This document shows positions 1 to 10,217 of a stretch of DNA of 64,000 nt, piece by piece. The notes under the pieces were generated by a model. The model was not told the origin of the DNA and did no database searches. It worked only from the letters and a program-made list of their open reading frames with translations. The DNA lies in the NCBI RefSeq assembly GCF_947507565.1, contig NC_089185.1:1736001-1800000 (forward strand), given 5' to 3'. This stretch comes from Oscarella lobularis. Its lineage: Eukaryota > Porifera > Homoscleromorpha > Homosclerophorida > Oscarellidae. Position 1 is the stretch's first letter, and each line of letters starts with the position of its first letter. Both the position numbers and the translations under genes were made by a program.

Positions 1-180
1 GAACAAGACATGATGGATCCGACGACATTGGAAGCAGTTGTGGCGCTGGAACGAGGACGAAGCTTTTGGTAGAATTCGCTGACAAGTAGGCTGGTCTTTC
101 TCATGTCTCTACAAAGAGAACGCGCCCACTCTCCCAAACTACCCCATACTTTGTCGACGGTGAATGGAACTTTAGCCACT

Positions 181-218
<38 letters not shown>
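181..218. repeat. TCG/CGT trinucleotide microsatellite
   Basis: About a dozen uninterrupted TCG units are followed by degenerate TCTTCG/TCG copies to about 330. The open frames on both strands here (poly-Ser, poly-Thr) are products of the repeat and are not counted as genes. I see nothing else in bases 1-560. Confidence 0.9.
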
Positions 219-569
219 TTCATTTCGTCGGACTCCTTCTTCGTCACCATCTTTTTCGTCTCCGTCTCTTTCGTCTTGGTCTTTTTCGTCTCCATCTTCA
301 TCGGTCACCCAGCCGTCGTCGTCCGCGTCGTCCGGTTGAACCGCGATGGCTTCGGGCTCAAAGTTGAATACAATGCGTGCCTCAGCACCTCGGCATCATT
401 CGAATCTGGATTAGCGAATTCCGGAAAGAACTTCAGCGGGACGTCCGCTCTGAGGGCGATCGGAAGAGCAAGGGGCAGTATAACTGCCTCGAGTGCATCC
501 GCACTGATTGATTTTGGTCGACCGCATCCAGAGATGTATGCAAATTGACATGAGCATGATTAATAGAAT

Positions 570-943
570 TTTTATAGCGAATACCTTGAGACGTTTAGCA
601 GCACTGATGGTTTTTCCTCCTCTCGATTTTTTTGGGACGCTATGCAGACAATGCAGTCTACTTCCGTGTGATCTGGCCACTCGAGGGGCTTCTGCAGAGA
701 GCGGAACGGCTTTCTCTCTTTTTCAGCCGCTTCCCAACGCCACGACGTTGCGGCAGTTGTGGCAGATAGCGCGATGGGCGTCGTCTCGAGAGACGTCGAC
801 TCCAAAAGCACCCTGGAGTTGCGCTGCAAGCCCGGAACAGACGTGCTTTCTTGGCCTTCGAAGGAAGAAACGCTTCCGCAAATTCGACAGGTAGACTGGA
901 GAGCAAGTTGGTGAAAATCGAGTGATGAAGCTGATGAAGCCAT
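570..943 (-). pseudogene. Relic of a zinc-binding N-terminal domain (transposon-type)
   Basis: Starting from an ATG at 943 the minus strand encodes MASSASSLDFHQLALQ and then CRICG. After a shift to another frame it encodes AFGVDVSRDDAH and ICHNC, and then, back in the first frame, a segment with LEWPDHTEVDC and IVC. The order CxxC, about 40 residues, CxxC, then W-x-x-H and CxxC resembles the N-terminal zinc-binding domain of many transposon-derived proteins of cnidarians and sponges. Two frame changes within about 200 bases mean it is a relic or contains an unrecognised intron. No partner catalytic domain is seen downstream, so the parent family is not assigned. Confidence 0.45.
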
Positions 944-1345
944 ATTGCGCGCGCGCTTGTACGTCCGGGAAACGCATACGCGATAAACCGTCGCTAATTA
1001 GCTGAAAAAACGAAAAGCTTCTCCAAGAACCTACAAGGCTTTCTCTATCTTGCTACTCTGCGAAAAATTTAGTTGTCTGCCTGAAGCTGGTGCAGAAGAG
1101 GAGAAATCGATCGACGAAAAGATCGATGCCCACGGCTGAGTTAGGCGCTCTATCGCTAAAAAACTTTGCGAAACACTCAAAAAGTGTCCTGGGGCCCCGA
1201 TAATGTACTATGTGAAGTAATAAAACGCGATTTCTTTAGCGTTTCGGTGCGTTTTACTCACGCGCGGAAGATACCAAAATACGGGATAGTACAGTACTTA
1301 TACGGGACTGCATCTTTACTAAAGGGCTGCAGTAATACAACCGTG

Positions 1346-1680
1346 CAACTGACACTGCTGTGTGCCCACTTTGCTTAAGACATATCCGTCCCGCAAGTCC
1401 CGTATACTAACACCGTAAGGCTTACACTAGGCGATATTCAAAAATTTATTTCTTTTGAACGTCAATGCGATCGTGCCATAGAACAAAGCATTTGAGACGA
1501 TTTTTTAACAAGCGAGCCGAAGGGACCTCTCTGCAAATATGCGTCAACCTCTCCCTCGTTTGCCACGTTCAAAAGAAATAATTTTTGAATATCGCCTTGT
1601 GTAAACCTGACGGTGCTATTATACGGGACTTGCGGGACAGACACGACTCAAGCAAAGTGGCCACAGAGCAGTGTGAGTTG
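1346..1680. mobile_element. Foldback MITE with about 115-bp arms
   Basis: Bases 1346-1463 are a near-complete inverted copy of 1568-1680. The shared landmarks are CACTGCT, CCACTTTGCTT, GTCCCGCAAGTCCCGTATA and GGCGATATTCAAAAA. The arms are separated by about 105 bases without coding potential, and the whole unit would fold into one long hairpin. No transposase is present. The size and structure fit a non-autonomous inverted-repeat element; the family and target duplication are not resolved. The arms differ by scattered substitutions and small indels, so the insertion is not recent. Confidence 0.7.
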
Positions 1681-1741
1681 CCAATCCCTCTCTTCTTTTA
1701 TCTATGATTTCATCCTTCTTAAAGCAGCGCGGCTTTGCACT

Positions 1742-2445
1742 CTAATGAACCAAAGCCAAGAGTAGTCGACATGTCTCTGATGCGTTCACGCACCCCAGTA
1801 GCGTTACTCTGTCTTTAGACTTTTTGAAATTTTTTGCCTTCGGTTCATTTTTGCGAACAAGAGACTTTGAAGGCATTAGCCTCCACCTGAGGCCTGTCTC
1901 ATCAGCGTTGATTATTTGGGGAGGAGAATAATGTTCTGCTGCAATTTTCTCAGCAAGGCTTTCTACAAACGGTTCTACAGGAAAAAATCTGCTGAGAGCG
2001 ACTCCCCTTGCAAAGAAACTTGCTTTATTCTATGGCGAATGCAAAACCTTTCAAGCCACCCCAGAACTAGCCTTGAAATCATCGCGCCTGCTTCCAGGAT
2101 GCAGATCATGATAAAGATCTTTTCCTTTTTCCTGAAGAAGAGGGCCAGAAATTGCAGCACCTTTTGACCTTTTCTGCAAGGACAACAGGAAACAGGATTG
2201 ATCGATCTTATCAAAGATTGGCCGTTTAATAATTTTCCTTTTTTAGCCAGCTCAGGATACTCAGATGCGCTAAGGTGCTCTTCGATTTTTTCTTTCCCCT
2301 TCCATATGTCTGCCACCGTTGATTTTGGCGCACAAAACTTCTCGGACACAAACCTCTGAGAACAACCATCTCGAATGGCGCGAATGAGTTCTAGCTTTGT
2401 TTCCGGGGTTAGAGATACGCGCTTCCTCTTTTCCTTTCCGGCCAT
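1742..2445 (-). pseudogene. Tigger/pogo transposase relic, C-terminus missing
   Basis: From the ATG at 2445 the protein starts MAGKEKRKRVSLTPETKLEL. This is a CENP-B/pogo-type helix-turn-helix region followed by KSTVADIWKGKEKI. Further on come SRLVLGWLERFCIRHRIKQ (second CENP-B-like helix-turn-helix) and SLQGESLSAD. After a frame change near 1975 the segment IINADETGLRWRLMPSKSLV carries the first catalytic Asp of the DDE_1 domain. The reading ends at a stop at 1742, before the second and third catalytic acidic residues. This is a truncated and frameshifted copy, unrelated in detail to the intact Tigger at 58.4 kb. Confidence 0.75.
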
Positions 2446-2704
2446 TAACGCAAGAAACGTGCCGCACGCGACGAAACGCCGAAGAACTGTGTTACTAAGC
2501 AACGCACTGCGCATGCGTATACGGGAACTTCACTCCAAGAGCTGCCCGGTCCTGAGAGGTGCCCGTAGCTTAGAGGTCCGGATTTGAGAGGTTCGAGTGT
2601 ACAGACCAAGAAAGGGCACGTAGAGAAGGAAAACTCTTTATATGATAATGCTTCTGACATGAGATGGTTATTGAACTTGAAGGAACCGTCAATTTTGCCT
2701 CGCC

Positions 2705-2760
2705 CCAGGCCCTTCACCAGCTAGCGCGCTTGATGCGCCCTCTTCGGTAGAAGGGCCTGG
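2705..2760. repeat. Terminal-hairpin motif, related to the 42-kb element ends
   Basis: CCAGGCCCTTC at 2705 pairs with GAAGGGCCTGG ending at 2760, and the hairpin is preceded by TTGCCTCGC. The same arrangement (TAGCCTCG followed by a CCAGGCC...GGCCTGG hairpin) forms the inverted termini of the element at 41,974-47,085. I read this as the left end of a related, otherwise eroded element. No matching right end and no RecQ or DUF6589 coding sequence was found near it. Confidence 0.55.
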
Positions 2761-2951
2761 TAACATTGGTCTGCGTCAGAGCCCTAAATAAATCAGAGCT
2801 GCGACACGCTCACGCACGCTAGGTGGTCACGTGGGTTTGTAAACGCCATTTGGTATCCAACGAGGTCCTCGTCTGTCCATGGTCTGTCCAACTCGCAGGG
2901 GTGTCGGCGAATGTAATATCTGCGAAGATCACATCGAAATGTTTAACAACT

Positions 2952-3235
2952 TTACTGTATGAACGCGTTGTCCATCTCTTGAGAGAAACCTTTTGGGAAA
3001 TCTTTTTTGCATTTATTACCCTCCATGCAAGAACCTCCGCACGGTCTGTGCATTATGTTTGTAACAAAAATATCATGCAAACGGAGATTGCTATTCTTTT
3101 TAGGAATTTCCGCCGAAATAATAGCGTCAATCTCGACCGGCATTAGCGGACTTTCCAGCCAAAGTAAAATGTGAGCATGAGGAAGTCCTCGCATTTGCCA
3201 TTCTATCGTAGAGACGTGAGCTGATACTTTTCAAA
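2952..3235 (-). pseudogene. Helitron Rep (HUH) fragment
   Basis: The minus strand reads HVSTIEWQMRGLPHAHILLW, containing the HUH histidine pair (H-A-H). It continues with IDAIISAEIP and then HRPCG, CMEGNKCKKDFPKGF, the cysteine-containing stretch that follows the HUH motif in Helitron Rep proteins. Its order matches residues around 580-690 of the intact copy at 49.8-54.3 kb. Upstream and downstream coding is lost, and the fragment runs into unrelated sequence on both sides. It is a dead fragment of a different Helitron family member. Confidence 0.85.
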
Positions 3236-3310
3236 TACATGCAGTCCCTCATTACTGGTGTATGTTTCCCTCCCGGACCAACGTTCATGCGGTTTGCGTT
3301 TAATGCGTCA

Positions 3311-3832
3311 TTAATTTGTATTTTTTTGATTAAAACTCTGATCGAATATCCATAAAATATCATATTTACTACTATGGTACTTATAGCTAGCTATCTGAAC
3401 GATGTCCCTAAACTGAGAAATAAATTTACTACTATTCCAATACCCATCTCTATTCTCCCCGTATCTAAGTATAACTCTAGCTGCCTGCTTAATATTAGGG
3501 TGTGTGCGTCTAAATAATGTATACTCATCATCTGTAAGCCTAAGACAACCACAATACTCATCTATAAATTCAGATATCATTAACCCCGTTCCCCTATTTT
3601 TAGGCCTGATGCTGGTTTGATCTTTTAAAGCCCACATGTAAGTTTCATCATCATTACTATGAAACGAACATTCATTATGAAATATAGTAACTAACTGCTT
3701 TTCTGCTAACACATTTCCTTTACTATGTATACTGGAAGACACAGACGACACATCGGAAGGTGGGGGTGGGGGCAAGTGAGAAGATTCTAAATTACTTACA
3801 TACTCTATATACTTATTACGATACGGCCTCAC
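3311..3832 (-). pseudogene. IS630/Tc1-like (DDE_3 type) transposase fragment
   Basis: A 173-residue open frame contains VTIFHNECSFHSNDDETYMW, then IRPKNRGTGLMISEFIDEY and RDGYWNSSKFISQF, then WIFDQS. These align in order with YHDESIFHSN, ALMVSDFI, REGYWNAARF and FILDNS of the transposase at 32.8-34.5 kb. The first catalytic Asp (YHDES there) is Asn here (FHNEC), so this copy would be inactive even if complete. The N-terminal DNA-binding part and the third catalytic region are absent. The same family also left the split fragment at 12.3/13.65 kb. Confidence 0.75.
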
Positions 3833-4046
3833 GTCATCCCGTTCGTGACCGTCAATGTACGTCGACTTGTGCCCTGTCTGCCGAATTTTGAACCCAAAAT
3901 GATGTAGAAACTTCCGGCTTGTCTCCGTTCCGATTGAGCAACGCAGAAAACCTAAATAAATAAATAAACGAAAATCTTAAATATTTCACCGTTGCTGCGA
4001 TGTTTGCCAGTTGTCCTTCTCTTGTGCCTCGTTCCATCTGATAAGT

Positions 4047-4496
4047 TTAGAGAATAAGAGTTTCTACGATAACGTTGTCTGAAAAACCACTTGTAATTAA
4101 TTGATTTGTAAATGTTGGTAATGGAGAGTATGTTTCCCGTATTTGCTCCAATGTTCTTTTGAAGAAGTCTTTGTTCCAACTGTCACGCAGCGAAGGTGGC
4201 GGCATGTTGAAGGCAGCGCAGAATCGGACAATTGCTTGTCGACTTGTGCTCATTATTATAGCGCCGACCGCTGCGCGACGATTTACGTCGAATCTCCTTC
4301 CTCCGTTTTCCGAGGCGTTGTTTCGCGATGTGACGAAAACCAACGTGTCTTTATCGGACGTTTTGCAGTACACGCGAAATTTCGAAGAAAGGCCGCTACG
4401 CGATTCCGGAACATCATGCAGCGAAAGAAGACTTTTCATCGCCGACAAAAGCGAAGAAAAGAAAAACTGCGTCTTGATTAGCCTGTGGCCATCCAC
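4047..4496 (-). pseudogene. Possible MULE-type transposase N-terminal fragment
   Basis: A 149-residue minus-strand frame contains FDVNRRAAVGAIIMSTSRQA, then IVRFCAAFNMPPPSLRDSW. The order FxxNRR, a short spacer, then FC...NMPPP resembles the conserved start of a Mutator-like transposase domain widespread in animal genomes. A preceding segment (FRVYCKTSDKDTLVF) has cysteine spacing that is not diagnostic. There is no catalytic core downstream. The assignment rests on this one block; it could be an unrelated hypothetical protein. Confidence 0.35.
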
Positions 4497-5765
4497 TGGC
4501 GAATGAGACGGCGAAGATTTCCGCGGGGTTTAATCTTGAGGCCGAGGAGCGACTTTTACGCCCTCCTTTTCCAACGTAGCGATTCTACGTTCTTCGTCGG
4601 CGATTCGATCGACAAGTCGAAAGCCAGTGAAACGTTTTCGAGACATGCGACTAGGTGGGTGAGTACATCTGTCCTAATTGTTGCCAACTGTTGCAAATCG
4701 GGAATTCGACAAAATGCTATAGTCAATGTTGCAAATTAGGCTAGAGACAGCCTGATTTGACAATTGCAGTTGTCAACATTATAACAGCTGGATTTGACAA
4801 GCGCAATTGTCAATATAGCAACTTTCCATTGTTTGCTTTATTAATTAATAAAAAACTATAAATAGCTCAAGTCTAGTACGAAAAATTTTCAGAACAAGTC
4901 TGAAGAATTTTGAAGACCCACGCCGCTGGGTAAGCGGCGCTGCCTGACCGTGACAGACTAATAGCACGTCTTCTTTTTGCACAGCTATAATTTCCCCCAG
5001 ATGCGGTAGACGCTGCTGACAGCAAAGTTGTCAGCAGCGTCAATGAAAAAGTGGGCTGGGAGGCCCGAAACCAACCGAGAGCGGCGTGCGAGGGCTTACC
5101 TAGCCCTCAAAAGCGCCATGTGGGTGAGTTCACGCGCGATCGAATCGATCGATGGATCGATCGTATACATATGCCCCATTCTTCGGCCGTTATTTTAGTA
5201 CGGCGCCGGGCTAGGGCGCGAAAAGGTAGCGGGCGGCCCGTTTTCGAAAAGCGGGCCAAACATTGCAACGTGGAAGAGTTCATCCGGACTAAGTAGCGCG
5301 CGTTGGAACGTAGATTGAAATTTCTCTTGAGCTTCGCCCGTCGCCGGGGGCAACGACTGTACTAGTAGCACCTGAGCCGGAAATTGCGGCACAGTTCGAC
5401 TCGCCGCCAGCAAATTATCCAAACACTTTGTCAAGCAATTATAGTATTTCTTCCTAATAATAACAACCCATTATAATTTCTGTAGCGGAAACAAGGGGAA
5501 AGAACGAAAGGAAAGAACGCGCTGATCCCGATTGTGCTTGAATTAGACACTCAAAGTCTGATAGCTTGCATTACTGTCGAACGAGCATTCTTGAGGCCGG
5601 AAGGATCGGACTCGAGAGGTAGATACATGTTTGCGCAGTGAGCTGTGCCTTCTGTGAAGATGCTATTGACGTCCTTTAGAATATCCATGACGTGAGTCGG
5701 TCCCAAGGCGTGCCAGGGATCAATGGACCCGTTCAGAGCTACCCGTTAGGAAAGAAGATTCTCAC
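4497..5765. other. Stretch without a recognised gene
   Basis: Between 4.5 and 5.77 kb I find only short open frames without family features. There are AT-rich stretches with short inverted words around TTGACAA/TTGTCAA (4760-4820) and a run of overlapping GATCGAT words at 5130-5165. No RNA gene or promoter could be supported. Confidence 0.4.
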
Positions 5766-5933
5766 CATTCCCTCGAGAACCTTTCCGAAGACCACGTGCC
5801 TGCCGTCAAGCCAAGACGTTTTCGTTTTCACGGTGCAGATGAAGAATTGAGATCCATTCGTGTCCTTACCGGAATTATCTTTCTTCACTTGTTCGAAGCT
5901 GTCTTTGGGAGTATGCTTGAAGCTGCTTCACTG
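5766..5933 (-). pseudogene. Cyclophilin-type peptidyl-prolyl isomerase exon
   Basis: The minus strand encodes [18 protein letters not shown], then [17 protein letters not shown], directly followed by a splice donor (GTGAG). These are core cyclophilin motifs, including the QFFI substrate-pocket segment and W-L-D-G-x-H-V-V-F-G. An AG acceptor (CAG) lies at about 5934. The upstream part ([16 protein letters not shown]) is not typical of the fold. I could not find the next or previous cyclophilin exons: the upstream side runs into a Merlin relic on the other strand. Likely an exon fragment or retained piece of a broken gene, not a complete isomerase. Confidence 0.55.
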
Positions 5934-6039
5934 CAGGGCCGCCGAAATTCCCCTAACGCACATCAGGGCAGAAATCGGAGAGGGAGTGACTGTCAAGGTT
6001 GCCTTGGATTATATATTGTTCCAAACACCTTATCAATCC

Positions 6040-6469
6040 TGGAGTGATTGTGCAAATCGACGAGTCGTCCCGCGCTCACGATAAAAAGGTACGTGGTTAG
6101 AATTACATCAGAATTCGTATTATCTTTCTCTCAACAACCAGTACGGAAAAGGGCGAGCTGCCAAACCCCAGTGGGTGTTTGGAATGTATGACACACAAAA
6201 GAAGCTAGGATTTATGCAGCTTGTGGAAAGGCGCGACCGAAACACCCTTTTGCCAATCACACATGTCTGTAAACCACAGCCGCTATTTTGTGGATCCCCA
6301 AACGGGCGTTCACATACAGGCCATCGAATCGTATTGGGGCCGAGCCAAAGCAAAGCTTAAGCGTATAAGGGGCACAACGCCTGATCTCTTGCCGTCGTAC
6401 CTCGACGAATTTATGTGGCGGGAAAGATACGGAAGGAATGAAAAGCGATTCTTTGACGACAAATATTAG
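6040..6469 (+). pseudogene. Merlin/ISXO2-like transposase relic
   Basis: The segment starts GVIVQIDESS, where the Asp is the first catalytic residue. A 53-nt intron (6089-6141, GTACGT...CAG) joins it to YGKGRAAKPQWVFGMYDTQ, then LVERRDRNTLLPIT. The region that should carry the second catalytic Asp is deleted. After a frame change come VNHSRYFVDPQTGVH, IESYWGRAKAKLKR (third catalytic Glu) and YLDEFMWRERYG, which are textbook ISXO2/Merlin C-terminal motifs. Stop TAG is at about 6467. Inactive because of the internal deletion. Confidence 0.85.
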
Positions 6470-6489
6470 TTAATTACATGACGACGAGG

Positions 6490-6630
6490 ACGACACGGGA
6501 TTTATCCGAGGTCAGACCCGAGGGCCACCGAGTTATCACCCTAGGCTTAGCCGAGGGTGTTAACGAGGTGTGCCCGAGGGTGTGGACGAAGATATCCCGT
6601 GTCGCCCGAGTTGACAGGTGATAACTCACC
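6490..6630. repeat. Inverted repeat with CCGAGG words
   Basis: CGACACGGGAT (6491) is inverted as ATCCCGTGTCG (6593), and GAGTTATCACC (6530) is inverted as GGTGATAACTC (6617). Several CCGAGG/CCCGAGGG words lie between. It sits directly upstream of the Crypton-type relic and may be part of that element's 5' end or an unrelated small foldback element. Similar CACCGAGT and CCGAGGG words occur near 13,895-13,940. Confidence 0.5.
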
Positions 6631-6680
6631 TATACCTCGTGACGCCTTGTCAAATGTCAAATTTCCACGTCACGGCTTCA

Positions 6681-7860
6681 TGCTGTTCCCGTCATTGGAG
6701 GCAAAATCGCACGCGGCGATGGGCGACCCCGATCCAGATCCCGACGATTTGGACGATTTCGTCATCCCCCACGCAAAAAGAAAAAGTCGAACAGCAGTGA
6801 GCAGCGATTTTGTTCGCCAGTTTCCGAGAAAGAGCTCAGCCAGAAAAGGATATACGCCGTCGAACACGGCAAAGAATAACAGATGGGCTAAATCGCTCTT
6901 CCTCGACTGGCTTGGGGAGCGGAACGCTACCATACGCAACAACGGCTCGCAAAAAGATCAGACGAACGAAATGGGTCGACTCGCTTTGCTTTCGGATGGG
7001 AGCGACGAGGAACTGTGTACTTGGTCGTCGCGATTCCTAATGGAAGTAAGAAAGACGACAGGCGAAGATTATCCGTCTTCGACGCTGCACAATTTGCTAT
7101 GCGCACTCCAGCGTGTCGTCCGCGAGCGGAAAAAACGGCCTAAAATCGACTTCTTTCGAGATCCGCTGTACGCCGAATTGCGAAATACAATTGACATCGT
7201 CTGCAGAAGCTTGCACGGACGAGGCGTCGGCGTCGAAAAAGCGCGCACATCATCAATTTGCTACGACGAAGAAGAGGCTCTTTGGTCGAAAGGCACATAG
7301 GCGTCCACAATCCTACGGCGCTTTTACGCGCGGTCTTTTTTCTCAACGGCAAAAACTTTTGCTTACGAGGCGGAGAAGAACATCGTAAGCTACGCCGGAC
7401 GCAGCTTTATTCGTGACCGGCCTTCTTTCGACTACGAGGTGAAATCCTATACCTACGTCGAGAACGGATCCAAAAACAACCCTGGCGGTCGGGCCCATTT
7501 GAAGGTAGCTAATAAGAAAGTCCTTCAATATGCTCTACGAGCGCTTGAAGAGCGATGCCACTGCTACGTATTAGATCGAGATCTCACACGGTTGGACCCG
7601 ACTCGCGCGACGATTCATTCTATTTCAAGTCGCTACAGAAAGCGCCCGAGAATCCCAACGCCGCGTGGTTTTTTCCGAAGTTTGTATTGGGCAAGAACGC
7701 GTTCAGCACCATGGTCAAAACAATGTTTGCGGAAGCAGGCATCGAAGGAAAAAGCAACCACAGCCTACGCGTTGCTGGCGCCACTCGACTCTTCAGTGGA
7801 GACGTGCCCGAGTTATACATACTTGTTTATTTCAATAGTTGGTTAGGGAAGGTAGTAGGT
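6681..7860 (+). pseudogene. Crypton-type tyrosine recombinase relic
   Basis: An acidic N-terminus (GDPDPDPDDLDDFVIP) is followed by NTAKNNRWAKSLFLDWL, LCTWSSRFLMEVRKTTGEDY, STLHNLLCALQRVVRE and a block ending in EALWSKGT. After a frame change come HNPTALLRAVFFLNGKNFCL and RGGEEHRKLRRTQL, then SYTYVENGSKNN, ERCHCYVLD, and finally WFFPKFVLGKNAFSTMVKTM and NHSLRVAGATRLFS. This order (core-binding domain, N-G-K-N-F-x-L-R-G-G-E-E-H-R, E-N-G-S-K-N, H-S-L-R) is that of Crypton recombinases and the DUF3504 proteins derived from them. At least three frame changes (near 7290, 7400 and 7590) and loss of the end with the catalytic Tyr make it a pseudogene. Confidence 0.8.
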
Positions 7861-8543
7861 CACATCGCGTAAGGCCAGCGGGTTATTTAACGCCGCGTCT
7901 TCGCTTCAGAAGGCTTCCATTTATGCTGCAAGGTGTCATACTAGAGGATCGAGGTATGTATACGGGAACATGCAGATAAAAGAGCACTAGCACCCGCGCA
8001 TTTATCCATGGCGCTTTTTCGTCCTTACGCGCTGCTCTCAACGGAGCCGGATCATTCGCAGCAGGAAATCGATGCTGTAACGTCCCTAACAAAATGAATT
8101 TTCTGTACCATTTTCGAGCTCCGAAGTTTGGAGTTCAGCGCGGAGCTCTTTGAATCGTCTCTCACTTGAGGGACGCCATTCTGATACCGTGCGGTTGCAT
8201 CCACTTGTGAAGCCAACCGTTGGATGCACTGACAGTGCTTTGATCAAATTCCTTTGCAAAGATAACAGATTATTCCTGAATAATTCTTCCGCTTATCGGA
8301 ATGATCTTGCTTCGCGCTTTAAAGAACCACTCCCACACAGCAGTGTCAATCTCTGGATATCCGCACATTCGAACCTTTACTCTCTGTTCGCGTTGACTTC
8401 ATAATCGGAAGTAGATATGGGCGTGGGTACGTCCCTTTGGAAATCTAATAGACTATATTCCTCACGTGCAACGCGTGACGTCACGACGGTGATCACTTAC
8501 ACTGCGCACGTACGAATCGTACCCCGATCATCTCTCTTTTCCG

Positions 8544-10217
8544 ATGGCTTCTTCGCCTGTTCCGTAGTCGGCGTGGACAGTCGAAAGGTTGAGAACCTAC
8601 CTACGTGATCAAGGCGTTAACGCATCCGGAAGAAAAGCTGATTTGGTTCGTCGCTCTATCGAAGTGCACCGACAAGAGGTCGTAGACGAGGAAATACATA
8701 AGAATACTCCAAAATTCGCCTCGCGTATAACTGGGAGAACGTTTGAAGACCTTCCAACGACTGATTGGTGTGCTTCGGGATTCCCCACAATTGCCCTTGG
8801 CGTGGTAAGCAAATGTCTTGACCAACACGTAAGTAAATATATGCGAAGTCTTAAGCCACAACGTTTTCTTTAGTTTGCCTTCAAAAAGAATTATTCGACC
8901 GTTCTTCGCCTCTGTCAGAGCAGTCATGTGTACGACATGAGTGTTTGGCGAGACAAACCTTGTTTTCAACACAGCTACATTATGAAAGCAAAATGTCGAC
9001 CCACAATGAAAACGAAGCCTCCATTCTACTCACTTTTTGTCACTTTCCATACTGACAGCAACGACAAATGGACTATAGAGAGTGCATTGTGCACGTGTGC
9101 AACGGGGCAATCAATGAGCTGCGTGCACACTACAGCGCTTCTACTGTCTATTATGGAGGTCTCCGACACGCCGTGCACGTCTCTTCCTTGCTTGTGGAAG
9201 AGACCTTCTGGGCAGGCTAAAGGTCAGCTATTTGCGGACTTGACATGGGGTACAAAGGGAAAATGCTACACTGATTTCGACGGAGAGCTTCTTGACCCGT
9301 TCTCTCTTCTTGCTGCTGTGCAGAGTATTCCAGGTGGAGATAAGGCAGCTGCTGTTCAATATTTTTCTTCTTTTCGCCACAATCCGTTTTCTAAGGCGGA
9401 ATCAACAATTACAGACCCTCTACTACTGCTTCAAGGAATAGGTGAAAAAAGGGTTTCGAAAATATTGACGTCGACGTCGACGTTTTGCAGTGTGTGAGAC
9501 TTAGTACCAGCGAACGTGAAATTTTTGAATTATCTACACGTGATCAGAGTCAAAATCAACTATGGTTGCAGGCACGGCAGTGGAGGATAACAGCAAGCAA
9601 GTTTGGAATTGTCTGCAATAGACCTAGTCGTACCAACAGGCTACCCAAAAAGTTTGGTGAAAGGCATTATATAAGGGCGACTACGGTTTAGTACATAGCC
9701 CAGCTTTAGAATACGGTCGAAACACGGAAAGTGTAGGTCGATGTACATACGAAAGCTTTACAGGCAATATTGTTGACGACTGTGGCCTTTTCATTCATCC
9801 AGAACATAATTTCATAGGGGCCAGTCCTTATGGCGTTATATCAGATGTAAGTGCAGCAAAGGGACAAAATAAGAACTGCTGTAACGTGAAAATTTTAGGA
9901 AGGGCTTCTAGAGATTAAATGCCCATACAGTTCGAAAGATACGGCTCCATCGGAATCAGCTAAACGGTCAGATTTTTACCTAACGTGACGGCGAGTTGAA
10001 ACTAAAGGCAACACACGATTACTATTATCAAGTACAAGGACAGTTAATGGTCACTGGGAGGAAGTGGTGCGATTTCTTTGTATATGCCTCAAAAGGCTAT
10101 CATCTAGAACGATTCTATCCCGATCCGTCACTTTTCGATTCCATGACTGCCACCCTCGCTGACTTTTATTCTAAGTGCATGGCTCCTGAAATTATTAATA
10201 GAATAATTAATCAATAA
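8544..10217 (+). pseudogene. SAP/SWIM/YqaJ-like nuclease gene of the ISL2EU element
   Basis: ATG at 8544 (MASSPVP) is followed by an in-frame TAG, then a SAP-like DNA-binding motif (VERLRTYLRDQGVNASGRKA, DLVRR). A 45-nt intron lies at 8829-8873. The next exon has a SWIM zinc finger, CTCATGQSMSCVH (CxCx7CxH). After a frame problem near 9440-9490 the YqaJ domain begins: LWLQARQWRITASKFGIVC, then LEYGRNTESVGRCTYESF, then FIGASPYGVISD. A second intron lies at 9847-9898, followed by GLLEIKCPYS and, after another frameshift near 9985, HDYYYQVQGQLMV. In YqaJ exonucleases the acidic residue of ASPDG binds metal, and here it is Tyr (ASPYG). With stops and frameshifts this is a dead gene. Confidence 0.8.

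Noticed and set aside
181-330. Poly-Ser/poly-Thr protein at the left edge
   Set aside because: Direct product of a trinucleotide microsatellite on both strands.
2556-2610. tRNA-like words (GTAGCTTAGAGG and GGTTCGAGT) suggesting a tRNA gene or SINE
   Set aside because: Only an approximate A box and B box at plausible spacing; no acceptor stem, no cloverleaf and no repeat copy seen in the window.
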